64,000 bases of DNA from Bacteroidales bacterium (GCA_028690215.1 JAQVBQ010000006.1:21481-85480); one strand, 5' to 3'; shown: positions 45,426-54,870, counted from the stretch's first letter. Notes: generated from the letters alone by a model not told the origin. Made by a program: numbers and translations.

Positions 45426-46688
45426 CTAGACACTTTTCAGCTGGTATATCTTAAGGTCGAACTGACTTACGATAGCCATCACATGATCGAAAATGTCCGA
45501 TTGGACATTCTCATAGTTGACCCAGCTTTTATCCTTTGTGAAACAGTAAATCTCAACAGGGACACCCTTTTCACTGGGTTGAAGCTGGCGGACTATGCAG
45601 GTAAGGTTTTGATTAATATCCGGGTGATTGTTTATATAGGCCTGGAGGTATGCTCTGAACACACCGATATTGGTCTGCCTCCTTCCGTTTACAAGAACTG
45701 TATTGTCTACATTATTCTCCTCGTTATAGGAGGTAATGATTTTTTCCGTGTTTATAATGTAATCCTTCAGATAGTGAATTCTGCCGAATCGCTCTATCAT
45801 CTCGGGAGTACAGAATTTAATACTGGTCATGTCTATATTGATAGACCTCTTAATCCTCCTGCCCTCTGACTCCTCCATGCCTCTCCAGTTCTGGAAAGAA
45901 TCACTTACAAGAGAATAGGGTGGTATGGTGACGATTGTGTTGTCAAAATTTCTGACCTTGACCGAATAAAGGCTTACCTCTTCAACAGTTCCGTCTGCAC
46001 CGTGCTTTGGAGTGGTTATCCAGTCGCCCATGCGTAACATGTCATTTGAAGAGAGTTGCCAACCTGCTACAAAACCAAGTATACTGTCCTTGAAAATCAA
46101 AAGCAGGACAGCCATGAATGCGCCAAGGCCGGCGAAAAGGGTTGCTAGTGATGTGTTTATAAGAATGCTAAGAACAGCAATTCCACCTATGAAGTATGCA
46201 ATAACAGCAATGATCTGGAAGAGTACCTTAACCGGTTTCTTGGCATAGTCTTCAGACTCTGCATATATCTGAGTCATTGATTGTGTTGCGGCAACAATAG
46301 CCCTGACTATGACTACTGTTATATATATAAGGGCAGCCTTCTGGAAAAGATTGACCCATATCACAGAGTTTATCGCAATCGGGGTGCAGAGGAAAAAGAT
46401 CATGCCTGGGATCATATGTGTGAGATAGCGAAAAACCTTGTGTTCCAGAAATATGTCATCCCATCTTGATTTGGTCATTTTGGCAACATGAGTGACTATA
46501 CGATTCACGACAAACCGTCCGATAATATCAGCTCCGTATGCTAACAGGAAAAGTAGTGTTACGCTTATTATCTCATCAAGCCAGTTGGCAAGGTTGTGAG
46601 ACATTCCATAACTCACCAGCATCCGGTTTATTGAGTCTACGACTCCGAAAAGGGCAGTGGCTCTTGTTGTAATCTGTTCTTCAATCAT
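45426..46688 (-). CDS. Mechanosensitive ion channel, MscS family (YbdG-like)
   Basis: 420 aa, close to E. coli YbdG (415). Five or so N-terminal helices are followed by the pore helix and MscS beta domain (LFAGLGAFMAVLLLIFKDSILGFVAGWQL; MGDWITTPKHGADGTVEEVSLYSVKVRNFDNTIVTIPPYSLVSDSF). The conserved WGMEE-like NWRGMEESEGRRIKRS loop is typical for the YbdG subgroup. It should gate under membrane tension to release solutes. Single gene, convergent with 44580 and divergent from the BACON gene. Confidence 0.88.
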   Translation of the reverse strand: MIEEQITTRATALFGVVDSINRMLVSYGMSHNLANWLDEIISVTLLFLLAYGADIIGRFVVNRIVTHVAKMTKSRWDDIFLEHKVFRYLTHMIPGMIFFLCTPIAINSVIWVNLFQKAALIYITVVIVRAIVAATQSMTQIYAESEDYAKKPVKVLFQIIAVIAYFIGGIAVLSILINTSLATLFAGLGAFMAVLLLIFKDSILGFVAGWQLSSNDMLRMGDWITTPKHGADGTVEEVSLYSVKVRNFDNTIVTIPPYSLVSDSFQNWRGMEESEGRRIKRSINIDMTSIKFCTPEMIERFGRIHYLKDYIINTEKIITSYNEENNVDNTVLVNGRRQTNIGVFRAYLQAYINNHPDINQNLTCIVRQLQPSEKGVPVEIYCFTKDKSWVNYENVQSDIFDHVMAIVSQFDLKIYQLKSV

Positions 46689-46725
46689 AACTTTCTAATA
46701 ATATGCAAAAATATGAATTTTATAG

Positions 46726-46756
46726 TTTGTGGCGCGATTATTATTTTATAACTTTA
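46726..46756 (+). promoter_or_regulatory. Predicted promoter for the BACON/fimbrillin/M6 operon
   Basis: TTTG at 46726-46729 and TAACTTTA at 46749-46756 (7 of 8 consensus positions counting n) with a 19-bp spacer, 24 bp before the ATG at 46781. Confidence 0.5.
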
Positions 46757-46780
46757 CAATCAACTTATTACACTTAAACT

Positions 46781-47707
46781 ATGAGAAACAAATCCCTATT
46801 TTTTTTCATTTTTATCCTGATATCTTATGGTTGTGCAAAAGAGGAGGAGGCTCCAAAGATAGATCTCAATGTTCCGGGTGGCCGGGTAGATGGGCAGTAT
46901 CAGAGCACTTCGCAAACTATCACCTTCACAACTAACAAATCATGGACAACCACTGTGACATGCCCGTGGGCAGGAGTGGACTCGCCACCTGCACCTTGGG
47001 CAAGTGTCAGCCCGACTAGCGGTAAAGCCGGTACAATTACATTAAATGTTAATATGCAGGCAAATACTGTTTACCTAAGCAGAGAAGGTACAGTTACAAT
47101 TACTGCAGGAGAAGTAACGAGTACATTCACAATACATCAGGATGGAGCTCCGCCAACCGTAACGATTGACCGAACCATGCAAAACGTCGGATATGAGGCT
47201 GGTTCGGCAACTGTTGCCGTCTCTACCAATGGTGCACCATGGTCTCTGTCAGGAGTACCGTCATGGATGACAGCTTCGTCAACAGGTGCAAATATGGCAA
47301 CCAATGTGACATTTACGTATCAGGCAAACCTGTTGGCTGTTGCACGAGAGGCAAACTTAGTTTTCACCTCAGTGACAGCGACAAAAACTCATGTGATGAC
47401 TCAGGCTGCCGCACCTGCAACTATTGCGATTGACCAAAATGCAAAGACGGTTGAGAGTGGGTCGGGCAGTTTTTCCGTGGCAGTAACAACCAACAGTGCA
47501 GCATGGAGTGCATCCGGGATACCGGCGTGGATTACATTATCTCCTTCAGTAGGCACAGGTTCAGGAAACGTAGTGGTAAATTTCACTCAGAATACAACCA
47601 ACGCTTCACGAGAGGCAACTATAACATTCACTGCCGGATCGGCCGTGAAGACCCTTACCTTGACCCAGCTTCGTACAGGGGGATATATTGATGGAGGGAA
47701 TTTGTAA
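46781..47707 (+). CDS. Lipoprotein with three BACON domains
   Basis: 308 aa. Lipoprotein signal ends at FILISYGC (lipid Cys at residue 18). Three BACON-type beta-sandwich units follow, each of about 85-90 residues (near 30-125, 128-213, 214-297), with the typical W-x3-PSW/PAWITLSP and REATITFT pattern (APWASVSPTSGKAG; VPSWMTASSTG; IPAWITLSPSVG). BACON domains bind carbohydrate or act as spacers on Bacteroidota surface proteins. The stop overlaps the next start (TAATG), so it is coupled to the fimbrillin-like gene. Confidence 0.85.
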   Translation: MRNKSLFFFIFILISYGCAKEEEAPKIDLNVPGGRVDGQYQSTSQTITFTTNKSWTTTVTCPWAGVDSPPAPWASVSPTSGKAGTITLNVNMQANTVYLSREGTVTITAGEVTSTFTIHQDGAPPTVTIDRTMQNVGYEAGSATVAVSTNGAPWSLSGVPSWMTASSTGANMATNVTFTYQANLLAVAREANLVFTSVTATKTHVMTQAAAPATIAIDQNAKTVESGSGSFSVAVTTNSAAWSASGIPAWITLSPSVGTGSGNVVVNFTQNTTNASREATITFTAGSAVKTLTLTQLRTGGYIDGGNL

Positions 47708-48930
47708 TGGAAAAGAGTATGAAAAAACTGGTATATATAACAGTAGTTTTGGCCATCCTTTCCGGATGTACCAAAGATGAAAAGAGGGAAGCTCCGCTCG
47801 ACAATACTATCTCAATTGCCGGTATAATTGCAGATCCGCTTTCAACCACAAAATCAAATCTGGGTCAGGACGGTCTTTCTGCATTGTGGAGTGCAAATGA
47901 CTCAATCGGGGTTTTCAGTGCGAATACAAAAAATGCAAAATTCACCCTTTCTGCCGGTAATGGAACTCAAAGCGGAACATTCAGCGGTACAATCAGCGGT
48001 ACACCTTTGTATGCATACTATCCCTATTCTATAGATGCAGGTGATGATCCGAAAAGTGTATATGGGTATCTTGATGAGGTTCAGGTACAGAGCAACCTTG
48101 ACAACGAAATAGGAAAATATGATTTCAAGACAAGTTACTCTATTCTCGGTAATAGTGGGGACAACAACAGAATATACTTTCGCACTCTAATGTCTCTTAT
48201 GGCTGTTACAATTGACCCGACGGGCTCAAGTTGTGTGAACGACAAGCTGCTGGGTGTCTTAATCCGGGTAAATGGAAGAAATTTAGCCGGAGATTTTACT
48301 ATCGACCTGACAGACATCTCTTCAAAGCCTGACTTCTACGATCAAGGACAAGATTATGTGAATATTGTCATGCAGAATCAACCGGTCCTGACATCAGGGA
48401 GTACAATAAAATGCAGGGCCTTTCTGAATCCATGCATCAAGGCCGGAGATGCTGTTACCATTGATGTTATCACAGATAAACATTTTGCAAGGGTGAACAT
48501 CACCGCATCAAAAGATATAGTAGGGGGTTATCGCTATAATATACCTGTTGTTCTGGCTTCAGGGGAGGGGAACGTACAAACACTCACACTTCCTGCATTT
48601 TATAACGAGACTGTTTACGGTTCTTATGATTATGACGATGGAAGTGCCAACCTTAAGTACAGGCCTTATATAGATCAGTGGGCCATTGTTGTAGAAGATG
48701 ATGATGCCAGTTCTTTCAGAATACAGAACAGGGCTGAAAAATGGGTTCTTAATATTGCGGATATTCCGGTTCATATGCTATGTGGACAGTTAGTGCAAAT
48801 CAGGGTAGATACATATGGCTTATTTAATTTCAATGTCGGAGAGCAGGAAGCAATTGTTATTGCCAAGGCAAATAAAAAAGCATGGCTTTACAACTTTGAG
48901 AAACATAATGCCTATATCGTTTATAATTAA
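47707..48930 (+). CDS. Fimbrillin-like lipoprotein
   Basis: 407 aa from the ATG at 47707 (a start at 47719, MKKLVYITVVL, is equally possible and gives a cleaner signal peptide). Lipobox VLAILSGC. The mature start matches fimbrillin/Mfa-type proteins: ISIAGIIADPLSTTKS, LSALWSANDSIGVFSAN, ATFTGTI-like GTQSGTFSGTIS, LYAYYPYS. These usually build surface fimbriae or serve as anchors and tips. A final domain of about 110 residues (TVYGSYDYDDGSANLKY to the end) is distinct and unassigned. It sits between a BACON lipoprotein and an M6 protease. Confidence 0.75.
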   Translation: MEKSMKKLVYITVVLAILSGCTKDEKREAPLDNTISIAGIIADPLSTTKSNLGQDGLSALWSANDSIGVFSANTKNAKFTLSAGNGTQSGTFSGTISGTPLYAYYPYSIDAGDDPKSVYGYLDEVQVQSNLDNEIGKYDFKTSYSILGNSGDNNRIYFRTLMSLMAVTIDPTGSSCVNDKLLGVLIRVNGRNLAGDFTIDLTDISSKPDFYDQGQDYVNIVMQNQPVLTSGSTIKCRAFLNPCIKAGDAVTIDVITDKHFARVNITASKDIVGGYRYNIPVVLASGEGNVQTLTLPAFYNETVYGSYDYDDGSANLKYRPYIDQWAIVVEDDDASSFRIQNRAEKWVLNIADIPVHMLCGQLVQIRVDTYGLFNFNVGEQEAIVIAKANKKAWLYNFEKHNAYIVYN

Positions 48931-48941
48931 AGAGAGACAAC

Positions 48942-51572
48942 ATGAAGAGATATTTTATAGCAAAAATTATATCGATAGTAATTCTCATCTCGGGGTCGGT
49001 TTCATTTTCATATTCCGAACCGGCCTATCCGTTTCCTATAAAGGTTGTTCAGCCTGATGGGAGCGTTATTACTATTCAGATGCACGGAGATGAGTATGCC
49101 AACTGGGCTACTTGTGGTAACCGACTTGTAGACAAAGGCAAGGATGGATATTATTACTTCGCAGATTTTAATGCAACAGGAGGCAAAATACTTTCCAACA
49201 CAAGGGTCTCTCCAAATGTTATGGCAATGCCGGCAACAACTACTGTTACACCACCAACATCGGTATTCATGCAGGCAAAAATAAAAAGGGAGAAAGCGGC
49301 CAGAATAGATCAGAGGGCGATATCTCAGGGAAACAGAAAGTACCTGGTTATTCTTGTACAGTTTTCGGACAAGTCGTTTCAATCAACAAATGCCAACAAT
49401 GACTTTACAAATCAGTTGAACCAGGATGGTTACAACGCCAATTCCGGGACCGGATCGGCATGGAACTACTATTATGAGAATTCCAGAGGCCTGTTCAACC
49501 CGAGATTTGATGTTGTCGGGCCTGTCACTGTCTCCAGAACTGCTGCCTATTACGGTGAAAACGATGATTATGGGAACGATGCCCATCCTGAGGAGATGGT
49601 TGAAGAGGCTGTCAAGTTGGTAAATTCCAATGTGGATTTTTCACAATATGATCAAGATGGAGACGGGCGTGTAGATAATGTCTTCATTTACTATTGCGGT
49701 TATGCTGAGAGCCAGGGTGGCGGAAGCAACACGATATGGCCTCATGCCAGCGGTATCGGAGGAAATGTGGTTCTTGACGGAGTCAGAGTCAGCAGGTATG
49801 CCTGCTCATCAGAATTCAGAGGATCGTCAGGAGGTCTAATGAGCGGAATTGGTACTTTTTGTCATGAATTCGGCCATGTAATCGGACTTCCTGATTTCTA
49901 TGATACAGACTATAATGACAATGGAAAGGGACGTGGCCTCGGGGCATATTCACTTATGTCAAACGGGAACTATAACAATAATGGCAATACGCCTCCATAC
50001 TTTACTTGTATGGAGAGGTATCTGCTTGATTGGATGAGTTTCCCTTCTGAGATGACAACATCAGGCAACTATTCACTGGAGACAGTCAGCAGAAATCAGG
50101 CATATTACACGCCGACAGCAAAAACCGGTGAATTTTTCTTGTATGAATTTAGGGAGAAAAGCGGTTGGGATACCTATTTGCCAGCCTCGGGGCTAGTAAT
50201 ATATCATGTTGATCAATCTGATAATGATGTACACGGAAATCCGGCCCATTATTTATGGAACTATTCAAATATGATAAATGCCTATGGAGACCATCAGTGT
50301 ATGGACCTTGTCGAGTCAGTCTATCCTGAATCTTCGGTTACTTCCGGAACTATGTCTACCTTCCCGGGTTCAACCGGAAAGAGGTCATTTACATACAACA
50401 CCTCCCCGGCAGCGGTTGGTTGGTCTGGTATTTCAACCGGATATGACCTTACAAATATTACTGATAATATATCAAACGTCTCTTTCACCCTAACAATTGA
50501 TCAGACAAAGAGAGTCGGCGGCAAGGTGTCTGGCTCGGATGGTTTTGGCATTGCGGGAGCAAGAGTCCGGTTATATCCACTTGAACAAGCTTCAGGTAGC
50601 ATTGTAAAGAAAGCCGGAACTCCTTTGTCATTGGAGAGGTCTCCGGGTATACAGCCGTCTGTCGAAATTTTTGAGACAACAACAGGCAATGACGGAACTT
50701 ATACGCTTATTATAAACAATTTCGGTGATTACAGATTGGAGGTTTCCAAAGATGGTTATAACAAGTCATATAAAGATATCACAGTCTCTCAAAGATCTAC
50801 CATTGTGAACGTGACTTTGTATTCGGCATACGAAGCACTATTTGCTACGCTTAGAAAGTATGTTACTTATAACGGATACGGATTAGGTTATGGATCGCCG
50901 GGTATAAGTACTTATGCTGCCGTTGGTTTTAGTGCTCAGGAGATGAATCCTTACAAGGGGTATAAAGTCAAGTCTATACAGTTTATAGTAGGCGGAAGCA
51001 GTGCATCGACTGTTGGTGTATTTATCAAATCAAACAATACGACAATCCTGACAAGAGTTGTAACCTCACCTGTTTTCGGAACATTACAAAAAATAGACGT
51101 GAGTGATGCCAATATCACAGTTCAAGATGCTACAAGCATGAAATTCGGTTACTATGTCCTTGGCAGCGATTACTCTTATCCTCTGGCAATTGACAATGGC
51201 CCAAAGAAACCTCAAGGTGGTTTTGTGGGACAAAGCTTAGACTATATATATGAATGGGATCATGATATGAATCTTGTAGTATCTGCTGAGTTGATGGATG
51301 ATAACAATGTGCTGTATGCTTTGGGATACAATCTGATTGATGTCCAAAAAACTCAATTCAGAGTAGGGGAGAGTCTAACACTCAAGTTGGTTACCTCTGA
51401 CAATTACCCGGACGTAAAACGCCCTTCGTCTGTGAAGTGGTACTTTAACGATATTGCAAGGAATACTGGAGATGTTATTGTACTGACAGCCGGTAGCCAC
51501 ACTATAAGAGCTGTCCTTGATTTCGGAGATCATACCGACACAATTGTTCAGGAGATTCTCGTAACACAATAA
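48942..51572 (+). CDS. M6 family metalloprotease, exported
   Basis: 876 aa. Signal peptide to about residue 25 (FSYSEP). M6 (immune inhibitor A-like) catalytic domain with zinc motif HEFGHVIGLPD at residues 308-318, after YLVILVQFSDKSF and DGDGRVDNVFIYYCGYAE; the downstream Met-turn region reads YSLMSNG. Residues about 525-625 resemble a carboxypeptidase-regulatory beta domain (VGGKVSGSDGFGIAGARVRL). The C-terminal 250 residues are beta-rich. No type IX C-terminal sorting domain is obvious. It follows the fimbrillin-like gene by 11 bp and ends at a strong terminator. Confidence 0.88.
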   Translation: MKRYFIAKIISIVILISGSVSFSYSEPAYPFPIKVVQPDGSVITIQMHGDEYANWATCGNRLVDKGKDGYYYFADFNATGGKILSNTRVSPNVMAMPATTTVTPPTSVFMQAKIKREKAARIDQRAISQGNRKYLVILVQFSDKSFQSTNANNDFTNQLNQDGYNANSGTGSAWNYYYENSRGLFNPRFDVVGPVTVSRTAAYYGENDDYGNDAHPEEMVEEAVKLVNSNVDFSQYDQDGDGRVDNVFIYYCGYAESQGGGSNTIWPHASGIGGNVVLDGVRVSRYACSSEFRGSSGGLMSGIGTFCHEFGHVIGLPDFYDTDYNDNGKGRGLGAYSLMSNGNYNNNGNTPPYFTCMERYLLDWMSFPSEMTTSGNYSLETVSRNQAYYTPTAKTGEFFLYEFREKSGWDTYLPASGLVIYHVDQSDNDVHGNPAHYLWNYSNMINAYGDHQCMDLVESVYPESSVTSGTMSTFPGSTGKRSFTYNTSPAAVGWSGISTGYDLTNITDNISNVSFTLTIDQTKRVGGKVSGSDGFGIAGARVRLYPLEQASGSIVKKAGTPLSLERSPGIQPSVEIFETTTGNDGTYTLIINNFGDYRLEVSKDGYNKSYKDITVSQRSTIVNVTLYSAYEALFATLRKYVTYNGYGLGYGSPGISTYAAVGFSAQEMNPYKGYKVKSIQFIVGGSSASTVGVFIKSNNTTILTRVVTSPVFGTLQKIDVSDANITVQDATSMKFGYYVLGSDYSYPLAIDNGPKKPQGGFVGQSLDYIYEWDHDMNLVVSAELMDDNNVLYALGYNLIDVQKTQFRVGESLTLKLVTSDNYPDVKRPSSVKWYFNDIARNTGDVIVLTAGSHTIRAVLDFGDHTDTIVQEILVTQ

Positions 51573-51598
51573 TTACCGTACTATAACAGAATAGAATG

Positions 51599-51637
51599 AG
51601 GGTTGTCAGATCAAAATGGCAACCCTTATTTTTTATA
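51599..51637 (+). terminator. Terminator of the BACON/fimbrillin/M6 operon
   Basis: AGGGTTG (51599-51605) pairs with CAACCCT (51620-51626), followed by TATTTTTTAT. It begins 27 bp past the M6 protease stop. Confidence 0.75.
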
Positions 51638-51649
51638 CACCTTCAGTTT

Positions 51650-51867
51650 ATTTATTATCTCCCTGCCCGGGGCGCGTCTGTTTTTTAGTGGTTTTATGAA
51701 GCCGCTTACAAGTTAATGTGGAAATACTGGATCAGGGCATTCAGCCGGAGGGAGCTCGCGACTGAGGATGGACAGCCCTGAAACAGTATTTTCCACAATA
51801 TAAAAAGCGGCTATAGAACAAATTAAGAAAAACAGCAGTGCCCCGGGCAGGGAGGGTAATAATAAAA
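51650..51867. repeat. GC-rich outer inverted repeat around repeat copy D
   Basis: CTCCCTGCCCGGGGC (51659-51673) and its perfect reverse complement (51840-51854), extended by TTTATTAT/ATAATAAA outside and CTGTTTTT/AAAAACAG inside. It encloses copy D, so the whole stretch could fold as one hairpin of over 200 nt. In the 365-bp gap 51573-51937. Confidence 0.75.
51688..51818 (+). repeat. Structured repeat, short form (copy D)
   Basis: About 130 bp, starting GTGGTTTTATGAAGCCGCTT and ending AAGCGGCTATAG. Stems: AGCCGCTT/AAGCGGCT, TGTGG (51717-51721) with CCACA (51793-51797), ACTG/CAGT, and TCAGGGC/GCCCTGA. It is the inverted match of copy B. The loop TCGCGACTGAGGATGG is the point where long copies A and C carry their extra core. 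Confidence 0.82.
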
Positions 51868-51894
51868 TCTATTTAGGGATATTATAAAATAAAA

Positions 51895-51916
51895 AGGGCA
51901 AAAATAATTTTGCCCT
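51895..51916 (-). terminator. Terminator of gcvP
   Basis: AGGGCAAAA (51895-51903) and TTTTGCCCT (51908-51916) with a 4-nt loop. The minus strand continues TTTTTATTTTAT. It lies 22 bp after the gcvP stop. Confidence 0.78.
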
Positions 51917-51937
51917 CTAGTATTGTATTTTATTCTG

Positions 51938-54775
51938 TTATAGCTTTGACGGCCATGCGTCACAATTGCATATCAGGTTTCTGTCTCCGTATCCGTTATC
52001 GACACGCGCAACAAACGGCCAGAATTTGTTCTCCATTACCCATTCAAGAGGGTAAGCGGCATATTCACGGCTGTATTTGTGATTCCACTCTGTTGCACAA
52101 ACCTCTGGAGCTGTATGAGGAGCGTTCTTTAGGGCAGAATCGGCAGCAGCAATCTTTCCGGCTTTAATATCCTCGCACTCAGCCTTGATAGAGATCATAG
52201 CGTCTATGAAGCGATCAAGTTCTGCCTTAGGCTCACTTTCAGTAGGCTCTATCATCAGAGTCTCGTGAACAGGGAATGAGAGAGTAGGTGCATGGAATCC
52301 GAAGTCCATAAGACGTTTTGAGATATCTCCCGCATCAATTCCGTACTCTTTAACATAGTGTCTTACATCTATTATACACTCGTGGGCAACCCTTCCGTTC
52401 TCGCCGGTGTAGAGAGTGTCAAAACCATTCTTCGCCAACCTTGCAGACATGTAGTTTGCATTAAGTATTGCCACTGCAGTGGCTTTTCTGAGACCTTCGG
52501 CTCCAAGAAGCTTTATATAGGCGTATGTTACAGGTAGCATGAGGGGATATCCGTAAGGAGTTGAACTTACTGCCTTAACACCTTGTGATCCGCATTCTGA
52601 AAGGAATGGGTGGCAAGGGAGATATGGTGCAAGTTCCTTTGTGGCGCAGATCGGACCTACTCCCGGACCACCGCCTCCGTGAGGCATTGCAAAGGTCTTG
52701 TGAAGGTTTAGGTGGCATATGTCAGCACCGATAAATCCAGGATTTGTCACCCCTACCTGTGCGTTCATATTGGCTCCATCCATATATACAAGTCCTCCGT
52801 TTTCATGGATGATTGAGATTATCTCCCTGATTTTTTTCTCAAACACTCCGTGAGTGGATGGGTATGTTATCATCAGGCAAGAGAGGCGTTCTTTGTGAGC
52901 TACGGCCTTCTCTCTGAGTTCATCGACATTGATATTGCCGTTTTCATCACATGAGACCAATACGATCTCCATGCCGGCCATCGCGGCAGAAGCAGGATTT
53001 GTACCATGCGCAGAGGTTGGTATTATCGCGATATTTCTATCTGTCTGACCATTCGCCATGCGATATGCCCTTATAGTCATAAGTCCGGCATATTCTCCGG
53101 CTGCGCCTGAATTCGGTTGTAGTGAGCAAGCTGCAAAGCCGGTTATGGCAGCAAGATCCCGTTCAAGATCCTTTATCATGTATAGATAACCTTCTGCCTG
53201 ATTGCCCGGAACAAATGGGTGAATATTTGTAAATTCACTCCAGCTCAGAGGCATCATCTCGACAGCTGCATTAAGCTTCATAGTACAAGAGCCTAAAGGA
53301 ATCATTGACTGTGTGAGTGATATATCTCTCTTTTCCAACTTCTTTATGTAACGCATCATGTCTGTCTCAGAGTGATACCTGTTGAAGATGCTCTCCTGAA
53401 GTATCTCACTCTCCCTTCTCATGAAACCATTATAAAGAACTATTGCAGGGGTCTCAGTGAGGTTGCATCCGAATATCTCCAGGATCTCGTCTGCCTCCTC
53501 TACGGTTGTTAGTTCGTCAAAACTGATGAGTACCCTATTATTGTCGGGATAGTAGAAGTTTATACCACATTCGAGAGCTCTCTCTTTTACAAGCTCCACG
53601 TCTGCATTAAGAATTTCAATCGTGTCGAAATAGTTCCCGCATGAAAGTTCAAACCCTGCTTTTCTAAGCTCTGTAGCTATTGTATGTGCGAAGGCTGCAA
53701 CTCTCTCGGCAATCTCTTTTATACCCATTGGACCGTGATATACTGCATACATACCGGTCATTGTTGCCATCAGAGCTGTTGCGGTACAAATATTTGATGT
53801 TGCCTTTTCTCTCTTGATGTGCTGCTCCCTTGTCTGCAGGGCCATACGCAATGCAGGATTGCCAAGTCGGTCAACAGAGACACCGATAATCCTTCCGGGC
53901 ATCTGCCTCTTGTATTCGTCCCTGGTGGCCATGAACCCGGCTGTAGGACCGCCGAATCCCATTGGAAGCCCGAATCTCTGTGCTGAGCCGACAGCTATAT
54001 CTGCACCCCATACAGCAGGCTCTTTGAGTATTGCTAAAGCAAGAAGGTCTGTGACGGCCGTCACCAAAATTCCCTTTTCGTGCGCTGCAGCGGTAAATGA
54101 GGTGTAGTCACGGACCTCGCCGTTTGCTGCAGGGTATTGCAGTACCGCTCCACAGAACATATCGTCGAAACGGAATTCCCTGAAATCCCCGGTTACTATT
54201 TCAATCCCCATTGCTGCCGCACGGGTCTCTATAACAGCTTTTACCTGAAGGAATATATCGTTGTCAACAAAAATTTTATTTTTTCCTGCTTTTACCGCCT
54301 CTCTCGAACGCAGCTCATACATCATCTTCACAGCCTCGGCAGCGGCAGTCGAGTCGTCAAGCATTGAACAGTTTGACATTTTGAAGCCTGTAAGACTTGA
54401 TATCATGGTCTGAAAATTCAGGAGAGCCTCAAGTCTTCCCTGAGATATCTCAGCCTGATATGGTGTATATGATGTGTACCAGCTTGGATTCTCGAATATA
54501 TTCCTTACAATCACAGGCAAAGTCCCGGTTCCGTAGAATCCCTGGCCGATAAAGGAGCGGTAATTCTTATTTCTTGAAGCTATAGCCTTAAGTTCTGAAA
54601 GATACTCCTGTTCGGTCATCTCTTCGTCCATTTCCAGCGACTCCTTCAGCAGGATGTCTGATGGAACTGTTTGTCTGATAAGTTCGTCAAGATTGTCTGC
54701 ACCTATATAGGCCAGCATCTCTTTAATATCTGCTTCTCTGGGACCATTATGTCTGTCTGTGAATGAAAGTGACAT
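51938..54775 (-). CDS. gcvP: Glycine dehydrogenase (decarboxylating), single-chain P protein
   Basis: 945 aa, the fused alpha-beta form. PLP enzyme of the glycine cleavage system: decarboxylates glycine and passes the aminomethyl group to the H protein lipoamide. The PLP lysine is in HLNLHKTFAMPHGGGGPGVG near residue 700; other conserved parts are FIGQGFYGTGTLPVI, YTPYQAEISQGRLEALLNFQ, QRFGLPMGFGGPTAGF and PLGSCTMKLNAA. gcvT and gcvH are not adjacent. A -7 box lies at 54816-54823, divergent from the carboxylase promoter. Confidence 0.96.
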   Translation of the reverse strand: MSLSFTDRHNGPREADIKEMLAYIGADNLDELIRQTVPSDILLKESLEMDEEMTEQEYLSELKAIASRNKNYRSFIGQGFYGTGTLPVIVRNIFENPSWYTSYTPYQAEISQGRLEALLNFQTMISSLTGFKMSNCSMLDDSTAAAEAVKMMYELRSREAVKAGKNKIFVDNDIFLQVKAVIETRAAAMGIEIVTGDFREFRFDDMFCGAVLQYPAANGEVRDYTSFTAAAHEKGILVTAVTDLLALAILKEPAVWGADIAVGSAQRFGLPMGFGGPTAGFMATRDEYKRQMPGRIIGVSVDRLGNPALRMALQTREQHIKREKATSNICTATALMATMTGMYAVYHGPMGIKEIAERVAAFAHTIATELRKAGFELSCGNYFDTIEILNADVELVKERALECGINFYYPDNNRVLISFDELTTVEEADEILEIFGCNLTETPAIVLYNGFMRRESEILQESIFNRYHSETDMMRYIKKLEKRDISLTQSMIPLGSCTMKLNAAVEMMPLSWSEFTNIHPFVPGNQAEGYLYMIKDLERDLAAITGFAACSLQPNSGAAGEYAGLMTIRAYRMANGQTDRNIAIIPTSAHGTNPASAAMAGMEIVLVSCDENGNINVDELREKAVAHKERLSCLMITYPSTHGVFEKKIREIISIIHENGGLVYMDGANMNAQVGVTNPGFIGADICHLNLHKTFAMPHGGGGPGVGPICATKELAPYLPCHPFLSECGSQGVKAVSSTPYGYPLMLPVTYAYIKLLGAEGLRKATAVAILNANYMSARLAKNGFDTLYTGENGRVAHECIIDVRHYVKEYGIDAGDISKRLMDFGFHAPTLSFPVHETLMIEPTESEPKAELDRFIDAMISIKAECEDIKAGKIAAADSALKNAPHTAPEVCATEWNHKYSREYAAYPLEWVMENKFWPFVARVDNGYGDRNLICNCDAWPSKL

Positions 54776-54815
54776 ACTTTGCTATTTATAAGGTTATTAA
54801 TTGTTTATAAAAACG

Positions 54816-54823
54816 CAAATTTA
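54816..54823 (-). promoter_or_regulatory. Predicted -7 box for gcvP
   Basis: Minus-strand TAAATTTG fits TAnnTTTG, 40 bp before the gcvP ATG. Confidence 0.45.
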
Positions 54824-54840
54824 ATTATAATTTCTTAAAA

Positions 54841-54870
54841 TTTGGTAATAAAATTATTTTCATATTTTTG
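54841..54870 (+). promoter_or_regulatory. Predicted promoter for the acyl-CoA carboxylase pair
   Basis: TTTG at 54841-54844 and TATTTTTG at 54863-54870, spacer 18 bp. Since the box ends on the G of a GTG triplet at 54870, transcription must begin after it; this places the true start at the ATG at 54891. Confidence 0.55.

Noticed and set aside
48942..51572. Type IX secretion C-terminal sorting domain on the M6 protease
   Set aside because: The C-terminus lacks the usual conserved end pattern, so the export route beyond the Sec signal is left open.
29670..51818. Structured repeats as integron attC sites
   Set aside because: The palindromic form is suggestive, but there is no integrase, no cassette-like series of small genes in one direction, and no clear core-site box.
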